45,359 nt of DNA from JBGSKV01 sp041740975 (GCA_041740975.1 JBGSKV010000128.1:1-45359); one strand, 5' to 3'; shown: positions 8,082 through 18,669, numbered from the stretch's first letter. Program-made: numbers and translations. Notes: a model not told the origin generated them from the sequence alone.

Positions 8082-10094
8082 TTAACTGATTTTTTCACCA
8101 GGTTTTGCCTTCAAGTCCGGCTCGACTAAGAAAATATCTTTACCGCCCGGCCCGCAAGCTAGCACCATGCCTTCGGAAACTCCGAATTTCATTTTTCGTG
8201 GTTTTAGATTCGCAACGAGAACAACATGTTTGCCGACGAGCTCACTCGCGCTATATGCTGACTTAATGCCGGAAAAAACCGTGCGAGTTTCATTGCCGAT
8301 ATCAATCGTTAGTTTTAGTAGTTTTTCTGCTTCAGGGATTTCAACTGCGGCAGTGATAAGGCCAACTCTGAGATCGACTTTATTAAAATCATCAATTGAA
8401 ATTTCGTTGGTACTAGTTTCGGTCACTTGCGCGTCTCCACCAGGTTTGGTCGTTGCATATAATCTTCGGGTTTCTTCGATCATCGCTTCAATGCTTGACG
8501 CTTCAATGCGTTGCGCCAAATAAACAAAAGGCTTTAACGTTCGGTCTTCGACTAGCGACTGGGCATCGTCCCAGGTATAGGGCTTGTCACCAAACAGCAA
8601 CGCAACGTTTTCGCTGAACTTCGGCACAATGGGAGCCATGTAAATCGCCATGATGCGGAATGAGTTAAGAATTGTCGTGAGTACGGCGCGTGTTTTCTCT
8701 ACATCTGTTTTAATGAGCTTCCATGGTTCGTGTTGATCAAAAAAATGATTTGCTGCATCAGCAATAGCGCGGATCTCAACCATAGCTTTACTGAAATCCC
8801 GATTCTCATAATGTTCGGCTATCAAGGATGCCTTAGCGCGGGACAAATCTATCAATGGCATAAACTCGGCCGGGACTGTTCCCATCTTGCCATCAATAGA
8901 CTTCTGTAACATTTGAGCACCGCGAGACGCGACGTTCGTTATTTTTCCTACTAAGTCGGAGTTTACACGTCCTACGAAGTCCGTTGCGCTGAAATCAAAA
9001 TCATCGACTCCAGAGTTCATTTTACACGCCAAATAATACCGAAGATAAAGCGGATCCATGTGATTTAAGTAAACTCGAGCTGGCAAAAATGTACCCTTCG
9101 ACTTACTCATTTTCTCGCCGTTAAAGGTCAAGAAGCCATGCACGAAAATCTTGTTTGGTAAACGATAGGGTGTATTTTGCAGCATCGCGGGCCAAAAAAG
9201 CGCGTGAAAATTGATTATGTCTTTACCGATGGTATGGTAGACCTCGAATGAGCTCTTCTTTCCCCAGATTTCATCGAAATTCTTGCCATGTTTTTCGCAC
9301 CATTCCAGGGTTGTCGAAATGTAGCCAAGAGGCGCATCAACCCAGACATAAAAATATTTGTCTTTAAATCCTGGGATCGCAAATCCAAAATAAGGTGCGT
9401 CGCGTGAAATACACCAGCCTTTTAGGCCTTGATCGATCCATTCGCGAAGTTTGTTAGCAATTGTGGGGGTTGTGCCTTTAGGAATCCAGTCTTTAAGGAA
9501 GGCCTCGAATTTCCCCAACTTGAAGAATACGTGTTCGGTCTCTTTTAAAACAGGGGTCGTGCCACAGACAGAGCAATGAGGTTTGAGCAGCTCGGACGGG
9601 TTATAGGAGGCATTGCATGATTCACACTGATCTCCATATTGTTCGGGCGTTTTGCACTTTGGGCAGGTGCCTTTGACAAACCGATCCGGCAAGAACATTT
9701 GATCAGTGTTGCAAAAAAGCTGGGAAAGCATTTGCTTTTCTAAGCAGTCGGCTTTCAATAGGTCATTGTATGTTTCTTCCGAGATTCTCTTGTTTGCTGC
9801 GCTGTTCGTTGATCCATAATGGTTAAACTCGATACCGAAATCAGCGAAATCATTTTGATGATCGCGGTTGACTTCCGCGATCAAATCTTCAGGCTTCTTC
9901 TTTAGCTTTTTTGCCTGAATCATAATCGGCGTGCCGTGGGTATCATCAGCGGAAAAAAACAAGCATTCATGGCCTTGCATTCTTTGAAATCGAACCCAGA
10001 AGTCGACCATGAGGTTTTCAACGACATGGCCTAGGTGAATGGGGCCGTTTGCATACGGAAGCGCCGATGTCATCAGAATTTTTCTTTTTCTCAT
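8082..10094 (-). CDS. metG: Methionyl-tRNA synthetase
   Basis: Class I aminoacyl-tRNA synthetase charging tRNA-Met. The start is placed at ATG 10094 (MRKRKILMTSALPYANGP), where family homology begins; an upstream in-frame start at 10199 would add 35 unrelated residues. The 670-residue protein shows the HLGH signature (about residue 20), a zinc-binding knuckle region with three CxxC pairs (CPKC, CESC, CSVC), the KMSKS loop (EKMSKSKG, about residue 327), the anticodon-binding helical domain, and a C-terminal EMAP/Trbp111-like tRNA-binding OB-fold (VDLRVGLI ... LKPRKMKFGVSEGM). It heads the metG-spoU-murB unit and is divergent from the antiporter gene. Confidence 0.95.
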   Translation of the reverse strand: MRKRKILMTSALPYANGPIHLGHVVENLMVDFWVRFQRMQGHECLFFSADDTHGTPIMIQAKKLKKKPEDLIAEVNRDHQNDFADFGIEFNHYGSTNSAANKRISEETYNDLLKADCLEKQMLSQLFCNTDQMFLPDRFVKGTCPKCKTPEQYGDQCESCNASYNPSELLKPHCSVCGTTPVLKETEHVFFKLGKFEAFLKDWIPKGTTPTIANKLREWIDQGLKGWCISRDAPYFGFAIPGFKDKYFYVWVDAPLGYISTTLEWCEKHGKNFDEIWGKKSSFEVYHTIGKDIINFHALFWPAMLQNTPYRLPNKIFVHGFLTFNGEKMSKSKGTFLPARVYLNHMDPLYLRYYLACKMNSGVDDFDFSATDFVGRVNSDLVGKITNVASRGAQMLQKSIDGKMGTVPAEFMPLIDLSRAKASLIAEHYENRDFSKAMVEIRAIADAANHFFDQHEPWKLIKTDVEKTRAVLTTILNSFRIMAIYMAPIVPKFSENVALLFGDKPYTWDDAQSLVEDRTLKPFVYLAQRIEASSIEAMIEETRRLYATTKPGGDAQVTETSTNEISIDDFNKVDLRVGLITAAVEIPEAEKLLKLTIDIGNETRTVFSGIKSAYSASELVGKHVVLVANLKPRKMKFGVSEGMVLACGPGGKDIFLVEPDLKAKPGEKIS

Positions 10095-10288
10095 AGGCAA
10101 ATTACTCACGCTTCGTGAACAGTTACGACTTTGGAAGTTCAGACTATATGATATTTTGCGTAGAATCTCAGCAATTTTTGTCACAATAAAGGCGGGCAAG
10201 TGCTGGTGCCCTGTCGCTAATCACTGGAGTTAGTGCAAGAAAAACGCTAATCTAACAAGGCTGGATTTCTATTTCACAGGGAGCAAGT

Positions 10289-11770
10289 ATGCGGGCGATT
10301 ATTGGATTCTTTCTTTTGCTTCTAGCCTCGGCTTCGGCTGCAGCCGACTTTCCACTGCCGCTCGCTTCTTACCAAGACGCTGGCATGACTTTGATGGAAA
10401 GACTAGTTCATCGTATCAAAATGGAACCTTTCAATATAGTAGCAGCCATCATATTTGGATTGGCAATTTTACATACTTTTTTTGCGGGCTATTTCCGTGC
10501 CATAAGCAAAAAATGGCAAGCCGATAGACTCAAAGAAATGAAAAGGGAGGGAGTGGATATAGACTCCACCTTACCTACTTCTTTTACTGTTCAAGCCATG
10601 CATTTTATGGGTGAAGTGGAGGCGATTTTTGGCATTTGGGTATTAGGATTGATGGCAGCCATTACATACTTCCATGGTTGGACGGACGCTAAAGAATATG
10701 TCGCTCACGGTGTGAATTTTACTGAACCTATGTTCATTGTGGTGATCTTGGCAATCGCTTCGACGAGACCGATCCTAAAGTTTAGTGAAGATTCGCTTCG
10801 TAAACTTGCTTCCTTTGGAAAGCAGTCGATTGCGGCTTGGTGGTTGGTTATTTTAACATTCGCTCCTATCCTGGGGTCATTTATTACCGAGCCGGCCGCG
10901 ATGACGATAGCCGCACTTCTCATGGGCAAGCAATTTTACGTCTACAAGCCGAGATCGGCATTTAAGTATGCATCGTTGGGTCTGCTGTTTGTCAATATTT
11001 CCGTGGGAGGCACGATTACCAATTTTGCAGCTCCACCTATTTTAATGGTGGCTACCAAGTGGGAATGGTCAAGTTTTTTCGTCTTTTCTCACCTAGGTTG
11101 GAAGGCGGTGATTGGGATAATCATTGCGAACACACTTTTCTTTTTTGTGTTTCGTAAACACTTCTTAGAACTTGAAGCCAATAAAAGGTCCGGGAATGAA
11201 GAACCTCGCGACGAGCTCGAAGTGGAGAACAATAAGCCAATTCCGGCATGGATAACATTATTTCATATCTTATTTTTGGGGTGGACAGTCTATACGGCTC
11301 ACTATCCTCCCCTATTTATAGGTGGTTTTTTATTTTTTATAGCTTTTATGAGTATGACTGATCACCATCAGGATGAGTTGCATCTACACTCTCCGCTCTT
11401 GGTTGGATTCTTTTTAGGCGGTTTGGTGATTCACGGGGGGGTGCAGGGTTGGTGGATAGAGCCTTTGCTGGGATCCATGACGGAATTTCCTCTTTTTATT
11501 TCCGCTACGGTGCTCACTTCCTTTAATGATAACGCCGCCATCACTTATCTGGCCACATTAGTACCGAATTTTTCTGACAGCTTGAAATACGCTGTTGTTG
11601 CTGGTGCCGTTGCCGGTGGGGGATTGACCGTTATTGCAAATGCACCCAACCCGGCCGGGCAGGCCATTCTTTCCAAATATTTTCCAAATCACATTGTTAG
11701 TCCTCTTGGATTATGCCTGGGAGCGCTAATTCCAACTTTCATCATGATTTGCTGCTTTATGTTTTTTTGA
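10289..11770 (+). CDS. Putative Na+/H+ antiporter
   Basis: The 493-residue polytopic membrane protein begins with a cleavable-looking signal or first TM segment, then about ten further hydrophobic segments. It resembles the putative Na+/H+ antiporter family PF07399, with EPAAMTIAALLMGKQFY (about residue 210), VGGTITNFAAPPILMVA (about 240) and FNDNAAITYLATLVPNF (about 415). The polar residues within these membrane segments are typical of ion-transport superfamily members. An ion-exchange role at the inner membrane is family inference. The ribosome site AGGGAGCAAGT precedes the ATG, and the gene stands alone between divergent metG and the envelope cluster. Confidence 0.75.
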   Translation: MRAIIGFFLLLLASASAAADFPLPLASYQDAGMTLMERLVHRIKMEPFNIVAAIIFGLAILHTFFAGYFRAISKKWQADRLKEMKREGVDIDSTLPTSFTVQAMHFMGEVEAIFGIWVLGLMAAITYFHGWTDAKEYVAHGVNFTEPMFIVVILAIASTRPILKFSEDSLRKLASFGKQSIAAWWLVILTFAPILGSFITEPAAMTIAALLMGKQFYVYKPRSAFKYASLGLLFVNISVGGTITNFAAPPILMVATKWEWSSFFVFSHLGWKAVIGIIIANTLFFFVFRKHFLELEANKRSGNEEPRDELEVENNKPIPAWITLFHILFLGWTVYTAHYPPLFIGGFLFFIAFMSMTDHHQDELHLHSPLLVGFFLGGLVIHGGVQGWWIEPLLGSMTEFPLFISATVLTSFNDNAAITYLATLVPNFSDSLKYAVVAGAVAGGGLTVIANAPNPAGQAILSKYFPNHIVSPLGLCLGALIPTFIMICCFMFF

Positions 11771-11944
11771 TTTATACCTTGTAAGTACCTAATATATTTA
11801 AAAATTATTTCTTAAATTTTCCATAAGCTTAGAAAAGTCTGGAAGCGGGCTAAATTTTCGTAGGGATACGTCCGAACATCTCTTCGCAGAAGCTGTGGGC
11901 CCTTAAAACCGGCCAAGTGTAAATTTTTTAGAGGGTGCAAGGTC

Positions 11945-12703
11945 ATGTCACGTCTGAAACGTTTTATAACGGTGGGTCAGGTATTTGTCCTGACATTAGC
12001 TAGTTTTGGTGCGCAAGCCTACGCGCAGAGCGACACCCCAGCAATTAATCCAGCCGACATCAGAGGCGAAACGCCGGAAACAAAAAAATCCGTCGCAGTT
12101 TTACACTCTCGGTTCTTCAAAAAAGCTCACCGCATCGAACTTGGAGTCATGACGGGCTTTCTCACAGACGAGGCTTACTTTGATTCACGTGGACTGGGTG
12201 GACGTGTTGGTTACTTCTTTTCAGAGTGGCTGGGTGTCGAAGCTCAATACATCAAAATGGACTATGAAAAGTCAGACGACTATCGTCGGCTAGAATTCCT
12301 TAGTAAATCAACTTTCCGCAAGGAAGATCCGGCTGGCGGCTTTAACGAAGCGAACATCAACAAGGCGAGTATTGTTCCAGAAATCAATCCAGCAACTCAA
12401 ATAATAGATGCCGCCGTCGTCTTTGCGCCGTTCTACGGCAAACTCAGTTTATCTAACGCACTGACGGTATATTCAGATGTCTACTTTACATTAGGCTATT
12501 CAAAAGTAGATACGAGTCGTCAGGGTATCATTGACGAAAACCACAATGCGGTTTCGCTGGGTCTGGGGCAACGCCTTTACTTTACCCGTTCTCTTTCTTT
12601 GCGATTCGATTTTCGTGCGCGTATGTATAACGACAAGCTCAATGGCGAAGATTACAACAAGAAGGCCTACTATATGGACTTTGGTCTCAGCTGGTTCTTG
12701 TAA
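11945..12703 (+). CDS. Outer-membrane beta-barrel protein (myxobacterial-type)
   Basis: The 252-residue protein has a Sec signal peptide (about 1-27, ending AYAQS). It then has alternating amphipathic strands, an RVGYFFSEWLGVEAQY segment and a C-terminal aromatic residue typical of outer-membrane barrels (ends SWFL). The internal GKLSLSNALTVYSDVYF region matches my memory of the outer membrane beta-barrel family found in myxobacteria and Bdellovibrio beside gliding-type TPR genes (TIGR04565-like). It opens a same-strand cluster of five genes, with a 16-bp gap to the next. The ribosome site is GAGGGTGCAAGGTC before ATG. The function is inferred only from context. Confidence 0.7.
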   Translation: MSRLKRFITVGQVFVLTLASFGAQAYAQSDTPAINPADIRGETPETKKSVAVLHSRFFKKAHRIELGVMTGFLTDEAYFDSRGLGGRVGYFFSEWLGVEAQYIKMDYEKSDDYRRLEFLSKSTFRKEDPAGGFNEANINKASIVPEINPATQIIDAAVVFAPFYGKLSLSNALTVYSDVYFTLGYSKVDTSRQGIIDENHNAVSLGLGQRLYFTRSLSLRFDFRARMYNDKLNGEDYNKKAYYMDFGLSWFL

Positions 12704-12719
12704 ATTTTAGAGGTATAAA

Positions 12720-14411
12720 GTGTTTTTTACGTCCAAATCATTAAAAAGTCTCATGTTGTCTCTGGGACTTCTTTTGCCAGGACTTGCCTTCGGACAAGGG
12801 AAGGAAGAAGTTCAAAAAGCTCGAAAAGCAACAGTGGCCTCAAAAAAAACCGCTCCCACATTAGCTAAGGATCTTAAGCTAAATGTTTACGAACGCCGAA
12901 TTGAAAAGGCTCCGAACGTCGAGTCACAGCTTTCTCTCATCAATAAATTCTACACTGAAAATAAAATTCGTTCCGCTTACGCTTGGGAAAAGCTTGGCGA
13001 AATTGAAGAAAATGGTTCTCTTAAATTAGAAACTCGTGTGTATCTTATTCAGCAGCTAGCCCTCATCTTAGAGAAGAACCAATATCCGATTCTTTCTGCC
13101 ATCTATGCTTCGCAAGCGATTACCGCCAGCAAGAACCCAAGTGCAAATGACATTTTGATTGCCTGGAAAGTTTTGTACCGTCTTTCGAACAAATATCCCA
13201 TTCAGAATATCTTGGAAGTATTGGCAGAAAACTTGCTAAATAATCCACCCGAAAATCCACCAGCGTTTGGCAGTGATTGGAATTATTTTACGGCGTTGGC
13301 GTTCTTGAATAAAGGCGACAATCAATCTGCTATAGAACATCTCAGAAAGCTAAACATAAAAAATCGTCTATATATGCCGGCGCGCTACCAAGAGGCGCTC
13401 ATATACATTGAGCTCAACGACCTAAACAGAGCCATCGTAGCCTTAAAATCCATAACTGACGCAGACGTCATTAGAAACTCGCCTATGCTGCCGAAGTTCA
13501 AAGAAGAAATGCGAAACTACGCACTTTTGGGTCTGGGGCGAGTTTATTACGAAAAGAAAGAATTTACCAAATCGATTGCCGCCTACCGCGCGGTCAATAG
13601 AGAAAGTATAAAGTTTCATGAAGCGTTGTTTGAGCAATCCTGGGCTTTTTTCATGGCGGGTTATCCTAACCACGCTCTAGGCGGCATCTACAGCATGGAA
13701 ACGCCTTTCTTCAACGAGACTTTCCATCCCGAATCAGGAATGTTGGAATCCATTGTCTACTATTGGATGTGTCGTTACGACGATAGTCGTCACGCCTTGG
13801 CTCGGTTTTATGACAAATATTCTGACGGTGTCACAGCTCTGAACAAGTATATGACAGACCATAAACTCGATCATGACTTGGCCTATCAACTGTTTGAGAA
13901 AATCGCGACACGCAAATACGACGAAAAAGGGAGCGGGATTCCTAAGGCCGTATTGGAGTCGGCAAGTCAAAAAGACTCCATGCTTCTCTTGCGAGACCAA
14001 TATGCAACACTTCTAGAAGAAAAAGGTCGTTTGGAAAAGCGCGGCATCTTCAAAAGTTTTAACTTCCTGGAAAAACCACGCAAATATATTTCCGCCGTTG
14101 AAGCAATTCTCGTTAAAAAAATTGGCTTGACCTATCAAGCGGAGCTTAGTGCGGTTGCCGCAAACTTCAAGAGACTCAACGAACAAGCTGAGTTCCTTTA
14201 TGTCGAGTTATTGATGAGTGAAAAAGAAAAAATTATGGGAAATGAATTGCACTCTTCATCTAAGATTAACACCGTATCCATGAAGAAGGCCATAAAGGGT
14301 TGGGGTGGCGGCGGTCAGAACTGGAATCAGTCAACTTTAAGTGAGTTTTGGTGGGACGAGGTTGGTTACTATATTTATAGTTTAGCTCCGACTTGCAAAG
14401 CAAGTCACTAG
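12720..14411 (+). CDS. Exported TPR-like protein
   Basis: From GTG 12720 (after AGAGGTATAAA) the 563-residue product starts with a Sec signal (cleavage near LAFGQG); an ATG at 12753 is an alternative start that keeps the signal core. The rest is predominantly helical with TPR-like helix pairs, for example ALLGLGRVYYEKKEFTKSIA and HEALFEQSWAFFMAGYPNHA (about residues 270-315). TPR arrays are protein-binding scaffolds, so this is a likely periplasmic partner of the beta-barrel protein immediately upstream. It has the general character of the periplasmic TPR proteins of myxobacterial gliding loci, but I cannot assign a specific orthologue. Confidence 0.65.
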   Translation: MFFTSKSLKSLMLSLGLLLPGLAFGQGKEEVQKARKATVASKKTAPTLAKDLKLNVYERRIEKAPNVESQLSLINKFYTENKIRSAYAWEKLGEIEENGSLKLETRVYLIQQLALILEKNQYPILSAIYASQAITASKNPSANDILIAWKVLYRLSNKYPIQNILEVLAENLLNNPPENPPAFGSDWNYFTALAFLNKGDNQSAIEHLRKLNIKNRLYMPARYQEALIYIELNDLNRAIVALKSITDADVIRNSPMLPKFKEEMRNYALLGLGRVYYEKKEFTKSIAAYRAVNRESIKFHEALFEQSWAFFMAGYPNHALGGIYSMETPFFNETFHPESGMLESIVYYWMCRYDDSRHALARFYDKYSDGVTALNKYMTDHKLDHDLAYQLFEKIATRKYDEKGSGIPKAVLESASQKDSMLLLRDQYATLLEEKGRLEKRGIFKSFNFLEKPRKYISAVEAILVKKIGLTYQAELSAVAANFKRLNEQAEFLYVELLMSEKEKIMGNELHSSSKINTVSMKKAIKGWGGGGQNWNQSTLSEFWWDEVGYYIYSLAPTCKASH

Positions 14412-14432
14412 AATCTGTAGAGGGGTATAGAT

Positions 14433-17400
14433 ATGTTTTTTAGAGTTTTTTTTACATTGTCGCTTGTCGGTGTGTTCGCGCAGACATCTTTCGCTGAGCA
14501 GCCAAAAGCTAGCAGCCCTGAAGCTGCAGCACGAACGGTGCCGAATGCGCGTACATCGGTAGCCATTCCTAGCGTCCCTGACGCTTTGAAGCAGGCAGAA
14601 AAGCCAGTCAAGGGCAGTGAAGACAAGGCGGAAAACGCAAAACGCGCAGCCCCTACCAAAGAAAAGTCCAGTGCGTTCATGAAGAACAACATAGGCTCGC
14701 GTGATGCGAAAATTCGGGCTGATAAGCTTCGCCTCACTGCCTTAGCATCTATGCGAAAAATGATGACACAGCAAAAAGATATGAGTGAGAACCGAAAGTA
14801 TGAGCTTTTGTTGCGCTCGGGCGAGATTTATCTCGAACGCCACGATTTTGTTCGCGAGCTCGAGATCGATGCCTTCACCAAAAAATGGGACAAATGGGTC
14901 GCCGCTGGAAAAAAAGGTAAAGCCCCAAAGGCAAGTTACGCGACCTCAAAAAAGCAAATTGATAACGGCATTAATATTTTCAAAACCTTGGTAAAGCAGT
15001 ATCCACTTCATCCACGTACCGATTCAACGCTGTATGCTTTGGGAACTGCGCTCACTCGTTTAGACAATGCGGAAGCTACAAAATACTTTGAGTTGCTATT
15101 GAAAAATCACCCGAAGTCGCCAGTTAAACCTGATACTTACCTGGCGTTGGGTGAATACTACTTTGATAAACACAATATCGTTGAGGCGATTAAGAACTAT
15201 AAAAAGGTTCTCGCCTACAAAGACCATAAAGCCTATATCTATGCCAAATATAAACTCGGTTGGTCGTACTATAACTCTCCGACTGGCGATGAGTTAAGTC
15301 AGCAAAAAAACTGGCAAATGGCGGCTCAAGAATTCAAAGATGTCGTCCGACTTTCTGGAACCGACAAAGCGGATCAAGGCAAGTTTTCACTACGTGAAGA
15401 GTCTTTGAATGATCTCGTCATGGTTTGGGCGGATCTCAATGCAGTCGAAATTGCTTGGGCTTACTTCCGTGCTTTAGATGAAACGGAAAAGTTCTACAAC
15501 ATGCTTGAGCGTTTAGGCTGGATTTATCTCGAACAAGGCAAATATGACCGTGCCGTCATTGTGTATGAGCGATTAATCCGAGAAGCTCCGCTTCGCCTCT
15601 CATCGCCAAAAATACATTCGCGGCTTTTAGAATTGTATGACCGTAAGAATAGCACAGGGCAGGTTGTCGCTCTCTTAGAGCGGATGGTTGATTTCTACAA
15701 ACCGACTAGCGCATGGGCCGATACAAATCGCAAAGAAGTCGACGCGGTCAAAGAGGCGCGCGAAAAGCTGGAAGGTCACGTCCATCGCTATGGTGCCATG
15801 TATCATGACCGTGGTCAGAAATCCGCAGATAGTCGCTATCAACTTGCTGGGGTGAGGCTTTATAAGCTGCATCTGAAAGAGTTTCCGACAAGCAAAAATC
15901 ATATCGAAATCATGTACTACTTGGCCGAGCTTTTGTATGACCTAAAACGTTACGATGAATCGTCTGATTACTTCTATGAAGTCGCCGTGAAAAGTCCAGC
16001 CGATGGAAAACATAAAAAGAAGTCAGCTGACTCGATGGTGGACGTAGGGATAGAAGCCGTTGCCGCAGCAAAACTTCCGCCTGTACCTAAGGCGGGTAGC
16101 ATTGTTAATCCAATGGTCATTCCCACAGTTCAGAAGAAACTTGTCGATCGTATGACGGCTTTCTTGGGACTATATCCAGTTGATGTGAGAGCCGCGAAAA
16201 TGCGCTTTTCCAGTGCCAAAATCTATTTTGACTATGGCCACTATGGAGAAGCAGTTAAGCGCTATACCGAAGTTGCTAAGGTGTACCCGACAACTATTGA
16301 AGGCCGCTCATCAGCCCGCATCGTTCTGGCTTACTTCAATGATAAAAAGGATTGGAAAAGCGCGATTGCCTTCTCCAATCAATTTTTGAAAACCAAAGAT
16401 TTAATGGACAAAGTTCTCTTGGACTTTACGACAAATGTTTTAAAAGTTTCGATGTTTGAACTTGCCGTTCAGTATGAAAAAGAAAAGGAATATAATAAGT
16501 CGGCGGAACAGTTCCTGAGTTTTCAAGCAGTATTCCCTAAGGATCCAAATGCTGACAAAGCAGTTTACAATGGTGTGATTAACTTCTACCGCGCCAAGAA
16601 TATCGACAGTGCCTTAGCGAGATCAGAGTTCTTTTTATCGCTATATCCTGCTTCGACCCTTAGACCGGCAGTGATGGCAAAGCTCGCAGAGAACTATGAG
16701 AAACTAGTCGAACTTCCAAAAGCATCGAAATATTATTATTTATTCTACAAAGAATTTGTTAATGATCCCAAGCGTCGTGATGCGTTGTTCGCGGCAGCTA
16801 CTTTGCAAAAGGGAGTTGGTGCCGTCCAACAATCGGCAGCATACTTCGAAGAGTACATTCGAATGTATCCAGGTACGCAAGAGGCTGTCTCCGCGCAGTT
16901 TCAAATTGCGGAGATGTTCGAGAGAAATGGCGACTTCACGAATGCAGTCGCAGCCTACGATAAATTGGCTAAGGTTCCGAAGGCGGATGTGGACCTAAAG
17001 TATTTCGCTCAAACGAAATCGGCAATGATTTCGTACCGAAATCTCAATAGAAATTATGCTCGGGCAACTTTGGATTCCATTGGAAGTACTCTGATTAAAG
17101 AAAAGCAGGTGAACGCATATCGTTCACGCGAAATGATAGCGAAGTTATGGTTTGACTCACTTGAGCCTCGTTTCAATAATTACCAAAAGGTTGAAATTCT
17201 AAACTCACTCAAAATTGAAGCAGAACTCTTATCGAAGCAAGCTCTCCTTACGGGTTTAGTCAATGACTACAAACGTGTCATTGAACTTCGCAACTCGGAG
17301 TTTATGGCGGCGTCATTGTATCGAGTTGGTGAAATGCATGAAAATTTTGCTCAGGTATTGACGAGTGCCAGAGTGCCGGCTGGATTTTCGGAAGAAGAAA

Positions 17401-17654
17401 CAAAGGATTTCCGTTCGCAGATTGAACAAGTCGCGAAACCGTTGAGAGATCAGGCTAGTAAGTTCTATGCTCAGGCCATGGAACGCACTAAAGAGATAGA
17501 TGCTTACAGTACATGGGTAAAGACTATCAACGATCGTATGGCAAAAATAGACACGAAGAAATACAAAGCCGTCGATGAAGAGTCTAGCGAGCCATTGTAT
17601 TTGGGACACTATTTTAAATCACCGACTGTACTCCAAAGATTAGTCAATAAGTGA
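14433..17654 (+). CDS. Large exported TPR-repeat protein
   Basis: 1073 residues with an N-terminal Sec signal (MFFRVFFTLSLVGVFAQTSFA). An Ala/Pro/Lys-rich linker to about residue 75 is followed by many TPR units across the rest. Examples: DSTLYALGTALTRLDNAEAT, ERLGWIYLEQGKYDRAVIVY, IMYYLAELLYDLKRYDESSD, AVSAQFQIAEMFERNGDFTN. The repeat spacing includes the P-x-S/D turns common in long bacterial scaffold proteins (for example YPLHPRTDS, FPTSKNH, YPGTQEA). It lies 21 bp after the smaller TPR gene and 7 bp before the TPR lipoprotein. The product is probably a periplasmic or surface scaffold, similar in layout to the AglT/AgmU-type proteins of Myxococcus (inference). Confidence 0.75.
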   Translation: MFFRVFFTLSLVGVFAQTSFAEQPKASSPEAAARTVPNARTSVAIPSVPDALKQAEKPVKGSEDKAENAKRAAPTKEKSSAFMKNNIGSRDAKIRADKLRLTALASMRKMMTQQKDMSENRKYELLLRSGEIYLERHDFVRELEIDAFTKKWDKWVAAGKKGKAPKASYATSKKQIDNGINIFKTLVKQYPLHPRTDSTLYALGTALTRLDNAEATKYFELLLKNHPKSPVKPDTYLALGEYYFDKHNIVEAIKNYKKVLAYKDHKAYIYAKYKLGWSYYNSPTGDELSQQKNWQMAAQEFKDVVRLSGTDKADQGKFSLREESLNDLVMVWADLNAVEIAWAYFRALDETEKFYNMLERLGWIYLEQGKYDRAVIVYERLIREAPLRLSSPKIHSRLLELYDRKNSTGQVVALLERMVDFYKPTSAWADTNRKEVDAVKEAREKLEGHVHRYGAMYHDRGQKSADSRYQLAGVRLYKLHLKEFPTSKNHIEIMYYLAELLYDLKRYDESSDYFYEVAVKSPADGKHKKKSADSMVDVGIEAVAAAKLPPVPKAGSIVNPMVIPTVQKKLVDRMTAFLGLYPVDVRAAKMRFSSAKIYFDYGHYGEAVKRYTEVAKVYPTTIEGRSSARIVLAYFNDKKDWKSAIAFSNQFLKTKDLMDKVLLDFTTNVLKVSMFELAVQYEKEKEYNKSAEQFLSFQAVFPKDPNADKAVYNGVINFYRAKNIDSALARSEFFLSLYPASTLRPAVMAKLAENYEKLVELPKASKYYYLFYKEFVNDPKRRDALFAAATLQKGVGAVQQSAAYFEEYIRMYPGTQEAVSAQFQIAEMFERNGDFTNAVAAYDKLAKVPKADVDLKYFAQTKSAMISYRNLNRNYARATLDSIGSTLIKEKQVNAYRSREMIAKLWFDSLEPRFNNYQKVEILNSLKIEAELLSKQALLTGLVNDYKRVIELRNSEFMAASLYRVGEMHENFAQVLTSARVPAGFSEEETKDFRSQIEQVAKPLRDQASKFYAQAMERTKEIDAYSTWVKTINDRMAKIDTKKYKAVDEESSEPLYLGHYFKSPTVLQRLVNK

Positions 17655-17661
17655 GGCGTGT

Positions 17662-18648
17662 ATGAAGAATTTAGTGGTCATTGTAACTGTTGGTTTGTTT
17701 TTGACTGGCTGTGCCACGACAAGCAAATTCAGCAAAGAGCAAATTCAAAGCGGCTCTGTAGAGGTTGTTTCAACCTTTGACGACAGCTCCCTGTTCCGGC
17801 CAGCGAAACAAAGCCGAAGTATTCAGGCAGCTTTCAACGAAGTGAAGGAGCTTATTAAAAAAGATCCGAATAATGCTCAGAACTTCAGTGACGCAGCTCA
17901 GCTCTACATCATGATGGGCGACAATGACAAAGCGATAGAGTTCGCGAAGCGATCGATTCGCTTGGATCTCGACAAGGCCGACAATGCTCGTAAAATCCTT
18001 GCTCAAGCCTATTTGCGTAAAGGCAATAAAGACCTGGCGCTGATTATTTTGAATAGCCTGGGTGGCGAAGAGTCGAAAGACGGCGAAATTCACAACATGC
18101 TGGGCCTGGTCGCGCTTCGCAATAACGAGCGAACCTTGGCAATGTCGCATTTGAAAAAGTCACTTGAGTTAGATCCAAACATAGTTTCCGCACGAATGAA
18201 CCTCGGTTTGGTTTACTTGAAGTATCAGCAGCTCGATAGCGCGGAAAAGCAGTTCAAGGATGTTCTCGTTCACTTTCCAGGTCACGCGGATGCAAAATTG
18301 CATTTGGCAATTATTGACAGCCAAATGGGTCGATATAAGCAGGCACTCGCAGTATTTAACGACACTTTAGAGAATGATCCAGATAATGCGGTCGCACTTT
18401 ATAATCTTGCTGTTCTGAATAACAATACGAAGCAATACGGCGAAGCACTTGCAAACCTTAGAAGTTACCTGAAGACGCGTCGTGCCAGGACGAACTCGAC
18501 GGAACCAGCGTTCGCACTTTTAGAAGACATCAAGTTGAATATTCAAAAGCAACAAGAAGCAGTCGCTAAAGCTAATCAAAAAGATGGCGAAAATGCTCCG
18601 GCTAAGAATGAACCTGTACGTCCAGTTGATTCAACTTTGGGCCATTAA
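17662..18648 (+). CDS. TPR-repeat lipoprotein
   Basis: 328 residues. MKNLVVIVTVGLFLTGC gives a lipoprotein signal with lipobox LTGC. Five to six canonical TPR motifs follow between about residues 60 and 270: AQLYIMMGDNDKAIEFAKRS, LAQAYLRKGNKDLAL, LKKSLELDPNIVSARMNLGL, LAIIDSQMGRYKQALAVFND and LYNLAVLNNNTKQYGEAL. The tail (about 290-328) is low-complexity and charged. TPR lipoproteins of this size act as assembly or pilotin-type factors in several envelope machines (for example PilF/Tgl-like proteins). In this operon it would bridge membrane and TPR partners. The specific role is not determinable. Confidence 0.75.
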   Translation: MKNLVVIVTVGLFLTGCATTSKFSKEQIQSGSVEVVSTFDDSSLFRPAKQSRSIQAAFNEVKELIKKDPNNAQNFSDAAQLYIMMGDNDKAIEFAKRSIRLDLDKADNARKILAQAYLRKGNKDLALIILNSLGGEESKDGEIHNMLGLVALRNNERTLAMSHLKKSLELDPNIVSARMNLGLVYLKYQQLDSAEKQFKDVLVHFPGHADAKLHLAIIDSQMGRYKQALAVFNDTLENDPDNAVALYNLAVLNNNTKQYGEALANLRSYLKTRRARTNSTEPAFALLEDIKLNIQKQQEAVAKANQKDGENAPAKNEPVRPVDSTLGH

Positions 18649-18669
18649 TCTCTTTGGAGGAACTTTAAA